NCBI RefSeq assembly: GCF_003286085.1
Contig: NW_020825288.1
Coordinates: forward strand, 24,366,001-24,430,000
Reading direction: 5' to 3'
From: Drosophila persimilis
Lineage: Eukaryota; Arthropoda; Insecta; Diptera; Drosophilidae
DNA: 64,000 nt
Positions 23,201-33,299 of this stretch are shown here, piece after piece. Each line of letters opens with the position of its first letter. Position 1 is the first letter of the stretch. A model generated the notes under the pieces. It was not told the DNA's origin, searched no databases, and worked only from the letters and a program-made list of their open reading frames with translations. The position numbers were made by a program, and so were the translations under genes.

Positions 23201-25151
23201 TCTACTGTCATTTGGATGGATGGCGACAGACCCCCGTGTCGCCGCAGACCAAGCAACTAGCCACCGTGGACGGTCCCTCAGCTCTGATGGAGTGCTCCGT
23301 TTGCTACGAGATAGCCCATCCCGATTGTGCGTTGTCGCAGCTAGACGGCACCGAGGATGCAGCCGATGCTAAGGGCATAGTCAACGAGGATCTGCCCAAT
23401 AGCTGGGAGTGTCCCAGCTGCTGTCGATCCGGCAAGAACTATGACTACAAGGTAACGTACATATATTTGAGCGTTTCCTTAAGCAAAACTAATGTCAATC
23501 TCCTATTCGTTCCCCACAGCCGCGGCATTTCCGGGCTCGTCTGAAATCCTCCGAGGTGCGTCGCGTCTCCGTTTCCCATGGCCCTGGCGGCGAACCAACA
23601 GGCCATGAGGGCACGAGCAGCTTGCTGCCGCCACCCGTCGGACAGTATACGGACTTCGTGTTCACCAGCGAATCGGAGATGGAGTCTGGATCGGCGGGTG
23701 GCCATGTGACCCACTGGAAGCATGGCATGAAGCGGCACCATCAGCTGGAGGTGAAGACCGATCGGAACAACAGCTGCGACACTCCCTCCCCGGGGATATC
23801 ACCGAATGCGGTGGGGGGGGACAAGGTGAAGCGGCGCAAGAGCGACGATGGGACGAGCGTGAGCAGCAGCATGCAAGAGAGCAACGATGCCCCATGCAAC
23901 TCATCCATTGATGGTGCAGCGGCAGGCGGAGGAGGAGGAGTGGCGACAGCTAGTGGCGGGGGCAGTGGTGGCAATCAGTGGAGTGGCGGCAGTGGCGGCG
24001 GAGGCGGAGGTGGCTCTCGTAAGAAGAACTCGATACGGTCACAGTTGGCCCAGCAGATGCTCAACAACTCGAATCGAGTGCTCAAGAAGCCGCAGTTTGT
24101 GGTACGGCCGGCAGCATCCAGCAGTTCGTCCGGGAACAATGCCAGCGGCGGAGGAGGCGGCAGCAATGGCATTAGCAATGGAACAGGCCAAAGCGGCGGG
24201 GGAGGCGTCGGCTCTGGCGGGGAGCGCGGTGCCAATGGCAGCGGCACGAGCGGCTCCAATGGCATCAACAGTCTGCATCATAGCAGCTCCCTGGCCCTGG
24301 ACCCCACCGTGCTGAAGATCATCTTCAGGTATCTGCCGCCCGAAACTCTAGTCACCTGCTGCTCGGTGTGCAAGGTGTGGTCGACGGCTGCCGTCGATCC
24401 CGATCTATGGAAGAGCATGAACTGCTCGGCGCACAAGATGTCCGCGTCCCTGCTGACGGCCATTGTGCGGAGGCAGCCGGAACACCTCATCCTTGACTGG
24501 ACGCAGATAGCCAAGCGGCAGCTGGCATGGCTGGTTGCCCGCCTCCCAGCTCTCAAGAATCTCTCGCTGCAGAACTGTCCCATCCAGGCAGTGCTGGCCC
24601 TCCACACCTGCCTATGTCCGCCCCTCCAGACGCTCGACCTGAGCTTTGTGCGGGGTCTGAACGATGCCGCCGTCCGGGACATACTCTCCCCGCCTAAGGA
24701 CTCGCGGCCCGGCCTAAGTGACTCGAAGACGAGACTGCGTGATCTCAAGATCCTCAAGCTGGCCGGCACAGACATCTCAGACGTGGCCGTGCGCTACATC
24801 ACGCAGTCGCTGCCATATCTCAAGCACCTGGATCTCTCCTCCTGCCAGCGCATCACCGACGCCGGCGTGGCCCAGATAGGCACCTCCAACACGGCCATTG
24901 CCCGCCTGTCGGAGCTCAATCTGAGCGCCTGCCGCCTCGTCTCCGAGAACGCGCTGGAACATTTGTCCAAGTGCGAGAGCCTCATCTGGCTGGATTTGCG
25001 ACATGTGCCCCAGGTGAGCACACAGTCGGTGATACGCTTTGCGAGCAACTCCAAGCACGATCTGTGTGTGAAGGATGTGAAGCTGGTGGAGAGCAGGCGG
25101 CTCTCGACCTCTGTGCGGTCTGTGTCCCTCGGCAGCAGTTGGCATGACTAA
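18350..25151 (+). CDS. Kdm2: Kdm2, JmjC histone lysine demethylase with CXXC, PHD, F-box and LRR
   Basis: Five exons (18350-18481, 20951-21111, 21292-22640, 22697-23451, 23520-25151) give 1342 residues in one frame. In order: a Gly/Ser/Asn-rich N-terminus; a JmjC domain at about 190-345 with iron ligands His244 and Asp246 in TDFHIDFGG and His316 in PTGWIHAVY; a CXXC zinc finger at about 666-704 (TRCKNCAACQRSDCGTCPFC); a PHD finger at about 716-796; long Gly/Ser linkers; an F-box at about 1058-1102 (LDPTVLKIIFRYLPPETLV); and leucine-rich repeats to the end. This is the complete KDM2 architecture. Family knowledge: it demethylates H3K36me2 and joins a Polycomb-related complex in Drosophila (dRAF). 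It acts in the nucleus. The acceptor before 22697 is a TAGCAG tandem site, so one residue (Ala) is optional. Confidence 0.97.
18482..20950 (+). other. First coding intron of Kdm2, 2.5 kb
   Basis: It begins GTGAGT and ends TCTCTTACAG. It contains a GT microsatellite (20240-20290), ACGCACAT repeats (about 19762-19800) and GAGCAGA-type repeats (about 19526-19562 and 20580-20662). I see no gene in it. Confidence 0.7.
20240..20290 (+). repeat. GT dinucleotide microsatellite
   Basis: About 21 uninterrupted GT units are followed by an imperfect GTATGTGTGT. It lies inside the first Kdm2 intron. Confidence 0.95.
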
Positions 25152-26314
25152 AAGGACTCGCAGGGACAGGAAATATAGAAACATAGGAATAAGACAGCCC
25201 AAAAAACCTACAATTTAATGTTATACATTAGATATATATACAAATATACACATTAGACCCTGCACTAGATCCCCACTTCCCGATCCTCATCTTCCACACT
25301 CCCGACACGCCACAAAAGGGAATGCCAAAGAGAGCCGCGAGCGTGCCCTTTTGCATAATGTATTTATTATATAGATACTACGATATATGTATGTACCCGA
25401 ATATGTGCAAGCTAGTCAGCAGGTTCCGGGGGATCAGAGTTCTCTCGTACGTTTGCTTACAGCCTCTTCTCCTTTACACTCTCGTTTCCTATATACGTAT
25501 TCCGTATGTATTCCCAACGATCAGTAGACCAATCAATCCTCCTCTCAGTTTCCGATCGAACGCACACCCACACACAACTCACAGTTTTGACATAGCGTAG
25601 TGATTAATATTAGCATTCCCCCATGACGGTAAATACATTTAATCAGTGTCATATAATTAAGGCATGTCTAGAACTAGATCTAGAGCAAGCAAGAGAACAG
25701 CACACACGGCTTTGTCTAGCTTAGAAAGTAGAGAGAGGGAGTTGGAGAGAGAGGGGGTCCTACTACGTTTCAGAACTACACATAAAGATGGGGTCCATCC
25801 TACATGGAATATAAATGTTTCTATCTGATTGGCTGTCCACACCCGAATTATCATCGAATGCCCTGCTGTGGAGGCACTGCTTAAGAGTGAAAGCAATTGA
25901 TTTAGTCCCGTTCTCCATATACGTACATATACGTATATCTGCCTTATTCACGTTGATGCCAACCGATTCCAAACGATTTGTCGTATTTTCGCGTCCCTCT
26001 TTTCAAGCGCTAATATCGCACATAGTGGATAAGTCCTTTCTGCCCTGCCAATGATACCCAAATCCCAATCCGCCTCCCCGTAGCAGTTAAATTAGTGATA
26101 AAACTGTGGCTAAAAAAACACACACACATACTTATCTTTAAAGTTTTACAGCATTATATTAAAAATATAGAATAATGTTTCAAGAATTATCAATCGTATC
26201 TCTGTTCGACTGGCATCGCATGCCATTTAGAATTATCCAAAATTGGAATCAAACAACGGATCTATCGTATTTGTAAAAGTGGAGCCGAAAAAGTTCGCAG
26301 CTTCCAGCAATCTC
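25152..26314. other. Convergent 3' region between Kdm2 and beag
   Basis: It contains the 3' UTRs of the two convergent genes. It is AT-rich with an ACACACAC stretch near 26120. Small ORFs occur on both strands, none with a recognisable domain. I cannot assign poly(A) sites with confidence. Confidence 0.55.
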
Positions 26315-28058
26315 CTAGTACTTGGCCGATTTGTATTCGGGTTCATCGCCTCCGTCGCGTCCGCCACCGCCACCACCATCTCGGTCTTTGGGCATTTTAC
26401 GCTTTTGTATGATGGTCTGAAATATGAACAAAATATAAAGTTACAAGGAATTGCCATTGGGGGATGTCCAAGCAAAGCCGCACCTGAATCTTCTGCCACT
26501 CCCGATCCAGTTCAGCCTTCTCGTTCTTTTCCGTCTTGTTTTTGCGCGTCTTGCGGCCATCCTGCATCTTGACGCCATACTGGAAGGCAGCCTTGGGCAA
26601 GGCCTCCTTGGTGCTCATGTAGTCAGAGTACTCCTCCTGCGTGTCAAAGTCCCAGCGGCCGATAGGACCCTTCTTGTTGCCCAGATCCATCTTCGTGTAG
26701 TCCACCTCATCGTCCGAGTCGTCGATGGCGTCGTTCATCTCCTCCAGGCCCGGATAGCACTCGGCATAGCCTTCTGGTTCGTTTGCGAATCGCGAGGCCA
26801 TTGCCTTGGATATCTTCGGGGGTGGCGGTATGCTGGTTATGACCGGTTCCACGGCCTCCGGCGGGGCATCGCCAAAGTACGAGTTCTGTCCGGCAGCAGG
26901 CTTGCTGGCTGCGTCCGGACCGCCAGGGCGGGCGTGCCGATCCCCACGAGACTTGGCTGTCGGCTGATAGTCACCCACATCGTCATAGATGCTGTCCCCC
27001 AGAGGAGCAGCGGGCTTGCCTCCCTTTGGGTTGGCACTGGCACCTGCACTGCTGATGCCCGGTTGGGTGCGCACGCTCTCCATATCTTTCTCGTAGAAGA
27101 GGGGCTTGTCCTTGTCACGCTTCTTGTTCTTCTTGTTGCGACCGCCGGCTCGCAGGTAACTGAGGATCTGGGACAGCTTGTTGATTACAATGTCGTTGGT
27201 GGTGAGCGTGGCAATGTCCTCTCGCGACGCCGGCACCTCGAACTTGGATCGCTTCAGCGTTGTGGGTATATCCGTCTCGCCCAGCTCGTCGTCCAGATCG
27301 ATGACATAGGCCATACGACCGGGCGCAAAGAGCTCGTTTCGGGGCACCTCCTTGGAGCGACGCGCCTGCACGAGATTGTAGATGTTGCGCGCCAACGAGC
27401 CATTGATGGCGTTTATGTCCTCCGACTCCCTGCGCTCCGCCTCCAGCTGCTCGGCGGCAGCGGCTGCCTCCGCCAATTTCTCCCTGGCCAAGGCGGCAGC
27501 GATTTCCTCCTCCTCGGTTTCCTTTGAGTGAAGCTCGGAGCGCACTTTCTGCAGCAGGGCGTAGTCGAGACCCTTCACCAAGTGAGTATGCTGTATATCA
27601 CCGCCCAAGAACTTGGACTCCTGGATGATGCGGCGTCTCCGCTCGGCGGCATCGATACCCGATTTCATGTCGGGGGCTACGGCACGGTAGGCATTGGTAC
27701 TCCCTCCATGGCCGGGTGTGCTGGCGGTCGTGTAGTCCGGATTGGCATTGTCACGACGCTCGCGCGCCCGGTCCCTGTATTTCTCCGACAACTCCAGCAA
27801 CTTGACATCCTCCTGCTTCTTGAGGGCCGCATAGAAGTTCTTCTTTTTCCGCCTCAGGTCGTTTCGCTCGCTGCTGCTTTGTGTTTTCTTCTTGTCGCCC
27901 GCCACTGAGGGCGTGGCAAAGGTAGCTGTGGCCAAGGAGCCTCCCGCACTTCCCGTGCTGGATCCGGGAGGCGGGGCCCGTGGCGTAGCCAGCAGCTTAC
28001 GGAAGTCATCGTTGGTGAGACGCACGGACGGTGGAGCTTCCAAGTGGGCTTCGGACAT
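26315..28058 (-). CDS. beag: Beag, RED/IK family spliceosomal protein
   Basis: Two exons (28058-26484 and 26416-26315) encode 558 residues. The ATG at 28058 gives MSEAHLEAPPSVRLTNDDFR; an upstream ATG-like codon in the same frame is less likely. Family hallmarks of RED (IK cytokine): a basic helical region DLRRKKKNFYAALKKQED, the YRDRARERRD block, LGGDIQHTHLVKGLDYALL, FAPGRMAYVIDLDDE and ECYPGLEEMNDAIDDSDDE. The last 33 residues end EYKSAKY and hold a Gly/Asp/Arg run. Family knowledge: RED with SMU1 is part of the pre-catalytic (B) spliceosome. In flies beag was found through synapse-growth defects linked to mis-splicing. It is nuclear. The start faces the ADA-like gene 201 bases away, so the two may share a promoter. 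Confidence 0.93.
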
Positions 28059-28259
28059 GGTCAGAATCCGCAAACACGCAAAATTACCAAAAAGGAAAAA
28101 TCTATATTTTTGCAGTTTTCCCTCCTAGGGTTACCAGGCCACGTCAAAAAATATCTATCGAATATTTGCGCAGCTGTTTTCGATAAAGCACCAATTTTGT
28201 CATAGCGCGCCATCAATGTGAGCATCCAACCTACGTTTATTTTCCATTGTTATTGCAAA
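28059..28259. promoter_or_regulatory. Short bidirectional promoter between beag and the ADA-like gene
   Basis: Only 201 bases separate the two divergent ATGs. Two partial DRE words, TATCGA (28155-28160) and TCGATA (28179-28184), lie in the middle. They resemble halves of TATCGATA, the DREF site of housekeeping promoters. No TATA box is seen. Confidence 0.5.
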
Positions 28260-29282
28260 ATGTGGAAGTTTTTGAAAGAAATGCCCAAAGTGGAACTACA
28301 CGCACACCTGAATGGTTCACTAAACACCAATAGCCTGCGGGATCTGGCCGAGAAGGTTTATGGCAACACCTCGGAGGAGTTCTCGCATCTGTGTGCGCGC
28401 TTTGTTAATTTTGAAAAGGATTCAAATCTGGACAAATGCTTCGAAAAGTTTGCCTTTGTGCATGAGCTGACCTCAACAGCCGCGGGACTGCAGTATGCTA
28501 CGGAGCTGGTCATACGCGACTTTGCCAATGATAACATTCAGTATCTGGAGCTGCGCACCACGCCTAAGGCCAACAAAAACTACCTGCGTCGCGACTATCT
28601 GCGCATTGTGCTAGACACGATCAAAAGGAGCCGCAAAAAATACCCCAACATTCTGGTGAAGCTTTTGCCGTCTATCAATCGATCCGAGCCTGTGGCGGTG
28701 GCCGAAGAGACTGTGGCGTTGGCTCTGGAGCTTGCAAAAACCGATCCAGACCTGGTGGTGGGCATTGATCTGAGCGGGATCCCAACCAAAGGGAAATTCA
28801 CTGACTTCTGTGGTGTGCTGGACTTGGCACGCAGGGAGGGGTTGAAGCTTGTCATCCATTGTGCGGAAATCGACAATCCCCCGGAGATCAAGGAGATGCT
28901 ATCCTTTGGTATGTCGCGCTGTGGACATGGGACCTACTTGACCGAAGAAGATTTTGCCCAAATGAAGGCGGCAAACATCCCGATTGAGTGCTGCCTCACG
29001 AGCAATGTCAAGTCGGGCTCTGTTTCCAGCTTCGAGGAGCATCATCTGAAGCGGCTAATGGAATCTGATGCCCCCAGAGTCGTATGCACAGATGACAGCG
29101 GCGTGTTCGACACGTCGCTGACAAATGAGTTTTTGCTGGTGGTGGAAACATTTAATGTGACGCGGGACCAGTGCATTGACCTGACCCTGGAGGCAGTGAA
29201 GCACTCATTTGCCAGTGAGCAGGAGCGCCAGCAGATGGCACTCAAAGTGGAACATTATGTAAACAGCTTGCAAACGGACTAA
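28260..29282 (+). CDS. Ada: Adenosine deaminase-like protein (ADAL, N6-methyl-AMP deaminase)
   Basis: A single exon of 340 residues. The ATG at 28260 gives MWKFLKEMPKVELHAHLNGS, which matches family starts; the open frame upstream has only a GTG. Metal and catalytic motifs are present: HAHLNG (zinc ligands), LRTTPK, GIDLSG, VIHCAEI (His/Glu), SRCGHGT and CTDDSGVFD (catalytic aspartates). CLTSNVKSGSV and FEEHHLKRL are typical of ADAL rather than classical ADA. Family knowledge: ADAL removes the N6-methyl group from N6-methyl-AMP to give IMP, clearing modified RNA breakdown products. It is cytosolic. The residue after GIDLSG is Ile where relatives I remember have Asp or Asn. The gene lies between beag and a zinc-finger gene on the same strand. 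Confidence 0.93.
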   Translation: MWKFLKEMPKVELHAHLNGSLNTNSLRDLAEKVYGNTSEEFSHLCARFVNFEKDSNLDKCFEKFAFVHELTSTAAGLQYATELVIRDFANDNIQYLELRTTPKANKNYLRRDYLRIVLDTIKRSRKKYPNILVKLLPSINRSEPVAVAEETVALALELAKTDPDLVVGIDLSGIPTKGKFTDFCGVLDLARREGLKLVIHCAEIDNPPEIKEMLSFGMSRCGHGTYLTEEDFAQMKAANIPIECCLTSNVKSGSVSSFEEHHLKRLMESDAPRVVCTDDSGVFDTSLTNEFLLVVETFNVTRDQCIDLTLEAVKHSFASEQERQQMALKVEHYVNSLQTD

Positions 29283-29302
29283 CATTTAATTTGAATTCAT
29301 TG

Positions 29303-29350
29303 TTTTCGATAATTGGTTGCGCTTAAATTGTGATATACTGTTATCGAAAA
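29303..29350 (+). promoter_or_regulatory. Two half-DRE words upstream of the zinc-finger gene
   Basis: TTTCGATAA near 29304-29312 and TTATCGAAAA at 29341-29350 flank a short AT-rich spacer, 80-125 bases before the ATG at 29431. They resemble DREF-type sites as at the neighbouring promoter. Function is inferred. Confidence 0.35.
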
Positions 29351-29430
29351 GCTGGGGAAAGTACTAATTTTGCCATACTGCGTAGGACCATGACTGCAAA
29401 CAAAATAAATAAAATGTAATTTCAACAAAT

Positions 29431-30926
29431 ATGACTCTACAATTAAGTGAATTTCTGTGTCGGGTGTGCCTTCAACAACAAGAGCTCCTAGTGGACATTT
29501 ACGAGAATGTGGAAGAGCTTCAAATGGACTTGAGCTCATTGCTGGAGAGTTGTGGTAACATCAAAGTGAGTTTTCACTGACCGGTTTGGTGGTCCATTGA
29601 ATTTCTTATGAGTTTCCTTGGTTGCAGGTGGAACGTCTCGATGAATATCCCAAATATTTGTGCCAGGAGTGCACCAAGGAGCTGCTCATCACGGCCAAGT
29701 TTCGCAAAAAGTGCGCCGAGACGCAGATACGACTACAAGAAGACGCTGCACGAAATGCTCTGAGGCTCGAGGAGAAAGAATGTCTGTCAAATAAGGAATA
29801 TCAGGGGGAGCAGGAGGTGTTTCGGCCGGAGGAGGACTACCTGACAGAGGGAATCATTGTATGTGATCCCATCGACTATGCAGAACAGGTGCCAACTGAG
29901 GAGCAGGAGGAGACGACAGCAGAGGATGCTGGTCAGGAGTCGCTTATCTCTGCCAGCTACAACTGCGACAATTGCGGTGCGGTCTTCCAGCAGGCGCACA
30001 CCCTACGCAAGCATCTAAAAAACTTCCATGCTCTTACAACCATCTATGACTGTAAAAACTGTGGTCAGTTCTACACGGATAACGCTGAATTTAAAAGCCA
30101 CAGCTGCTGCACCGATCGCTCCACAGAATTGGTGGTCCAAAGCGGACGGCATAGATGCATTTACTGCGGCAAGTGTCTGCAGTCGGCCACCAGTCTGGCT
30201 GAGCATCTGCGGTTGCACACCGGGGAGCGACCTTATTGTTGCGATGATTGCCCACAGACCTTTACGACAAACGGAGCACTGGTTACGCACCAGAAGCGAC
30301 ACTTTAAAGTGATTCAGCACCACTGCAACTATTGCGGCCAGGGATTCGTGGAGTCCAGCAATCTGAAGCGCCATATTACCGCCAAGCACACAAAGGAAAA
30401 GCCGCACACCTGCACCGTCTGCCAGCGCAAGTTCTCCAGGGTCTATCTGCTGGAGCTGCACACTCGCACCCATACGGGCGAACGACCCTACAAGTGCAAT
30501 CATTGCCAGCGAACGTTTAGCCAGCTGGGCGTGCTGCGCAGCCACGAGAGAATACACTCGAATGAGCGCCTGCATCGCTGCCAGCTTTGCCCGAAAACCT
30601 TCGGGCGAGCGGCTCAGCTTAGAAATCACATGATGCGCCACGAAGAAGAGACTGAAACTGGTCCAGGTAAGGGACATTTGATAGTTTTTAGGCGTCTTTT
30701 AATGCTGGAATTTCTATTTAGTTTAGTGCAGGATCTCAGTGATTGGTTTTCCTTTTTCAATATTTTAAAATCGTTTGGATTAATAATCCAAGATAACCTG
30801 GAGGCCTTACGTTTGCCCGGAATAGTTAGTATCTATGACAGCCAGGCTGGCTTTCGCCTCAAGGCAGAGCAATCGTTGAAGATCTTCGAGGAATACCAGA
30901 CAATCGGTGGCATCATTTGCTTGTGA
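29431..30926 (+). CDS. ZAD-C2H2 zinc-finger transcription factor
   Basis: The first exon is 29431-29565 (45 codons). The second runs from 29628 and is open to the TGA at 30926. The N-terminal ZAD has its four cysteines in two pairs, CRVC and CQEC. An acidic linker follows, then about seven C2H2 fingers and one degenerate finger (YDCKNCGQFYTDNAEFKSHSC) up to about residue 383. HTGERPY-type linkers separate several fingers. The family is greatly expanded in insects; members bind DNA and dimerise through the ZAD. The 3' end is uncertain. A donor GTAAGG at 30667 with an acceptor at 30721 would remove a 55-base intron and end the protein at GPV (392 residues). Reading through adds about 86 unrelated, partly hydrophobic residues to give 477. 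I do not recognise the specific gene. Confidence 0.85.
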
Positions 30927-31964
30927 GTGGACTTTACCTTTCTAGATACTTTGGCGTTTTAAACAGTCTTATTCACCCGCAGATTTGTATTCCTGGAGCA
31001 CAACTGGACACACACTCCTCTTCCAGCTGCACCGGTGTCCTTGTGCCATGGGCACCCCTCAGTTTTACTTAATTAAAAATAACTTACGGCATTTTTTGTG
31101 TTACTCTTTTAATTGTTTATTTGCATGCAGGTAAGATTTAGTAATGTTTCATTCTCGTAATTGGTTTTACATTTGTTTTGATTTGATTCTGTAATTATCC
31201 TACAAGTTACAACAAATTACGTAGTTATATGCTTTGCTAAATATATATATGTATATATGTTGTATATGCATATTCATATAATGTATATATGTATATAATC
31301 GGTTCTGATTGATGAAATTACAAACGAAAAAGAGACAAACTCGAGTGCCTGCTTTAGGTTGACAGCACAATTACTTCCCATTTGATTTTCATTTCGGTTC
31401 TATCCGATCCTATTTGTACAATAATTAATGTATGCTATAGTAGTTATGTATATATTCATATATGTTAGTCATCGTTTGATTTGATTTTCATGCAGGTTTC
31501 GAATAATGTAATTCACTTAATTTTTAATTTACGAAATTAGTTTTTTCTCCTGTTGTGTTACGAGTGCTGACAAGATTTTCCTATTCCAAGTTATGGCTCA
31601 ATGCTCTTTGGGATTCGGCGTTCGATTCACATCTCTCGAGCTATACTTTTTGTTCCGGTTTTGCGGCGGGTTAGCTGCTCTCTCCTTCATCCTCATCCTA
31701 CATCTGGTTCGGGGTTCGGGATACGGTTTGCGGTTCAGATTTAAAATTGAGGGTCAGATCGGGTCGGGTCGGGTTGGGGCTTGGTTTGGTTGGGTTGGGT
31801 TGGGTTTTTGGGAATTACTTAGCCTACAAAAGCGTCGCCTCTGCCGGATATTTAATTGGTAAAAGAAGATGGTAAGGAAATCATTATAGCCACGAGCGTT
31901 AACAAGGATAACAAGAGGTGAAGAGGCGTGATGGGTGCATAACTCTGTGCTCACACCTGATCCA
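30927..31964. other. Intergenic region between the zinc-finger gene and the receptor locus
   Basis: A possible further exon from 30982 (after CCCGCAG) extends the read-through frame of the zinc-finger gene by about 31 codons to a TAA near 31073. The rest is AT-rich with TATATGTATA repeats at about 31242-31300 and GGGTTG/GGGTCG repeats at about 31757-31808. No other gene is seen. Confidence 0.5.
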
Positions 31965-33299
31965 CTACAGCGCTGCGCTCAACTCTGGCGTCCTGCGGTA
32001 ATACTTACGCGCCTGCACATTTAGATCGTCCAGCAGCAGCTCATTGGATGACTTGGAGCGCTTGGGGAAGATCAGGGCGTGCCGCAGTGGTGTCACATGG
32101 GCGATGGCCACATGGGAGCGCGATTTGGGCTTGGGCGGCGGCTTGGGGGCCGCCCGCTTCTGCTTTTGCGAGGGTCGCTTCAGCTGTTGCACGAACGACT
32201 TGCTCAGCGTGGAACCACGATTGAAGTCGGCCGCCTGGTGGAGCTGCGACTCGGCGGGATACTTCTGCAGCCGCTGATGCTGCTCCGACTTGAGCCGCTC
32301 AAAGAGATTGGTCAGCGTCCGGGACCGTGGTGGAGCCGGCGCTGGATATTTGTTGAGATTCAGTTGGGGAGTACTATGCTTGGGCGTGCGCCCCGCTGCA
32401 CTCGTGGTAGGTGTGGTCGAGGCTGTCTGCGCCTTGCTGGCAAACACATCGTCGTCCAGTTCGCTCAGGCTCACCAGCATGTGTTCGTCCTCGAACAGGT
32501 CATCGGTGTTGGTCAGCGTCATGCCACCTGCCTCCTGCTCTTGTGAGGAGTCATCGTCGTAGCGGGCAAATATCTCATCGAAGGCGGCGTTCACGATGAA
32601 GGACTCGTCCTGCAGCTCCTCCTCCACGCTGCTGGGCCGCGTCAGCGTGCCAAACAGATTCTTACGGTAGTCCTCGAAGGTGGACTGGTGCTGCAGCTGC
32701 TCCGTGGAGCGGGCACGATGCGGCCTGAGGTGGGCGTTGGCCAGGGTCTGGGTGCTGCAGCTGTTGGTTAATGGTGCCTGAGGCTGTGGCTGTGGCTGTG
32801 CCTGTGTTTGTGGTTGGGACTGTGCCCGTGTTCGTGCTTGCTGCTGCAGCTTCTGGCGGTGCATTTGCTGCATGAGGCGCTGTCGCATCTCCTGCGAGCG
32901 GCGCTTCAGCTGGTTGTACTTGCTCTGGGTGGTGCCATTGCCATTGGCATTGCCATTCGGCTCGTACTTACTTAGCTCTCTGTCCCGATCCCGGTCCCGG
33001 TCCCGTTCCTGCTCGGCCTCGGCCAGGCGACGCTGCAGGGCCAGCGTCTCGAACGTGTGCACCACGCTGCCCACATGGGTGCTGATCTCCGGGATACCGA
33101 GGTCCCCGCTAAACAGATCCGCATTGCGTTTGCCTAGCGTGGCGTGGCCATGCCCATGGGCGTGGCAGTGGCGCAGCGGCGGCACCGGACAGCGTCGCAC
33201 CGGATCTGTGGGGAACTGCTCCACGAATTCGGAGGCCTCCTGCTGCCAGAGAAGGTTGCCCCGCTCATCGTGGCCGCTGGCTGTGGCGTGGCTGGTGGA
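31965..33299 (-). CDS. Alternative cytoplasmic tail 3 of the Ig receptor (terminal exon)
   Basis: Read on the minus strand, AAGCAG ends at 33300 and is followed by an open frame of 444 codons to a TAG at 31965-31967. The phase is 0, matching the shared donor at 58242. An in-frame ATG at 33419 with a stop just before it would alternatively make this an independent 484-residue gene. Content: GNLLWQQEASEFVEQFP, an acidic/charged coiled-coil-like ERDRDRDRDRELS segment, RARSTEQL, an acidic patch ESFIVNAAFDEIFARYDDD, SRTLTNLFERLKSEQ, a proline-rich SH3-type stretch RAAPKPPPKPKSRS, KRSKSSNELLLDDL, and the C-terminus RRTPELSAAL. There is no membrane segment or signal peptide, which fits an intracellular tail. 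No known enzymatic domain is seen. Confidence 0.6.
   Translation of the reverse strand, partial: STSHATASGHDERGNLLWQQEASEFVEQFPTDPVRRCPVPPLRHCHAHGHGHATLGKRNADLFSGDLGIPEISTHVGSVVHTFETLALQRRLAEAEQERDRDRDRDRELSKYEPNGNANGNGTTQSKYNQLKRRSQEMRQRLMQQMHRQKLQQQARTRAQSQPQTQAQPQPQPQAPLTNSCSTQTLANAHLRPHRARSTEQLQHQSTFEDYRKNLFGTLTRPSSVEEELQDESFIVNAAFDEIFARYDDDSSQEQEAGGMTLTNTDDLFEDEHMLVSLSELDDDVFASKAQTASTTPTTSAAGRTPKHSTPQLNLNKYPAPAPPRSRTLTNLFERLKSEQHQRLQKYPAESQLHQAADFNRGSTLSKSFVQQLKRPSQKQKRAAPKPPPKPKSRSHVAIAHVTPLRHALIFPKRSKSSNELLLDDLNVQARKYYRRTPELSAAL

Noticed and set aside
31593..31862. ORF before the receptor tail 3 exon
   Set aside because: It consists largely of GGGTCGG/GGGTTGG repeats and hydrophobic runs, with no homology I recognise.
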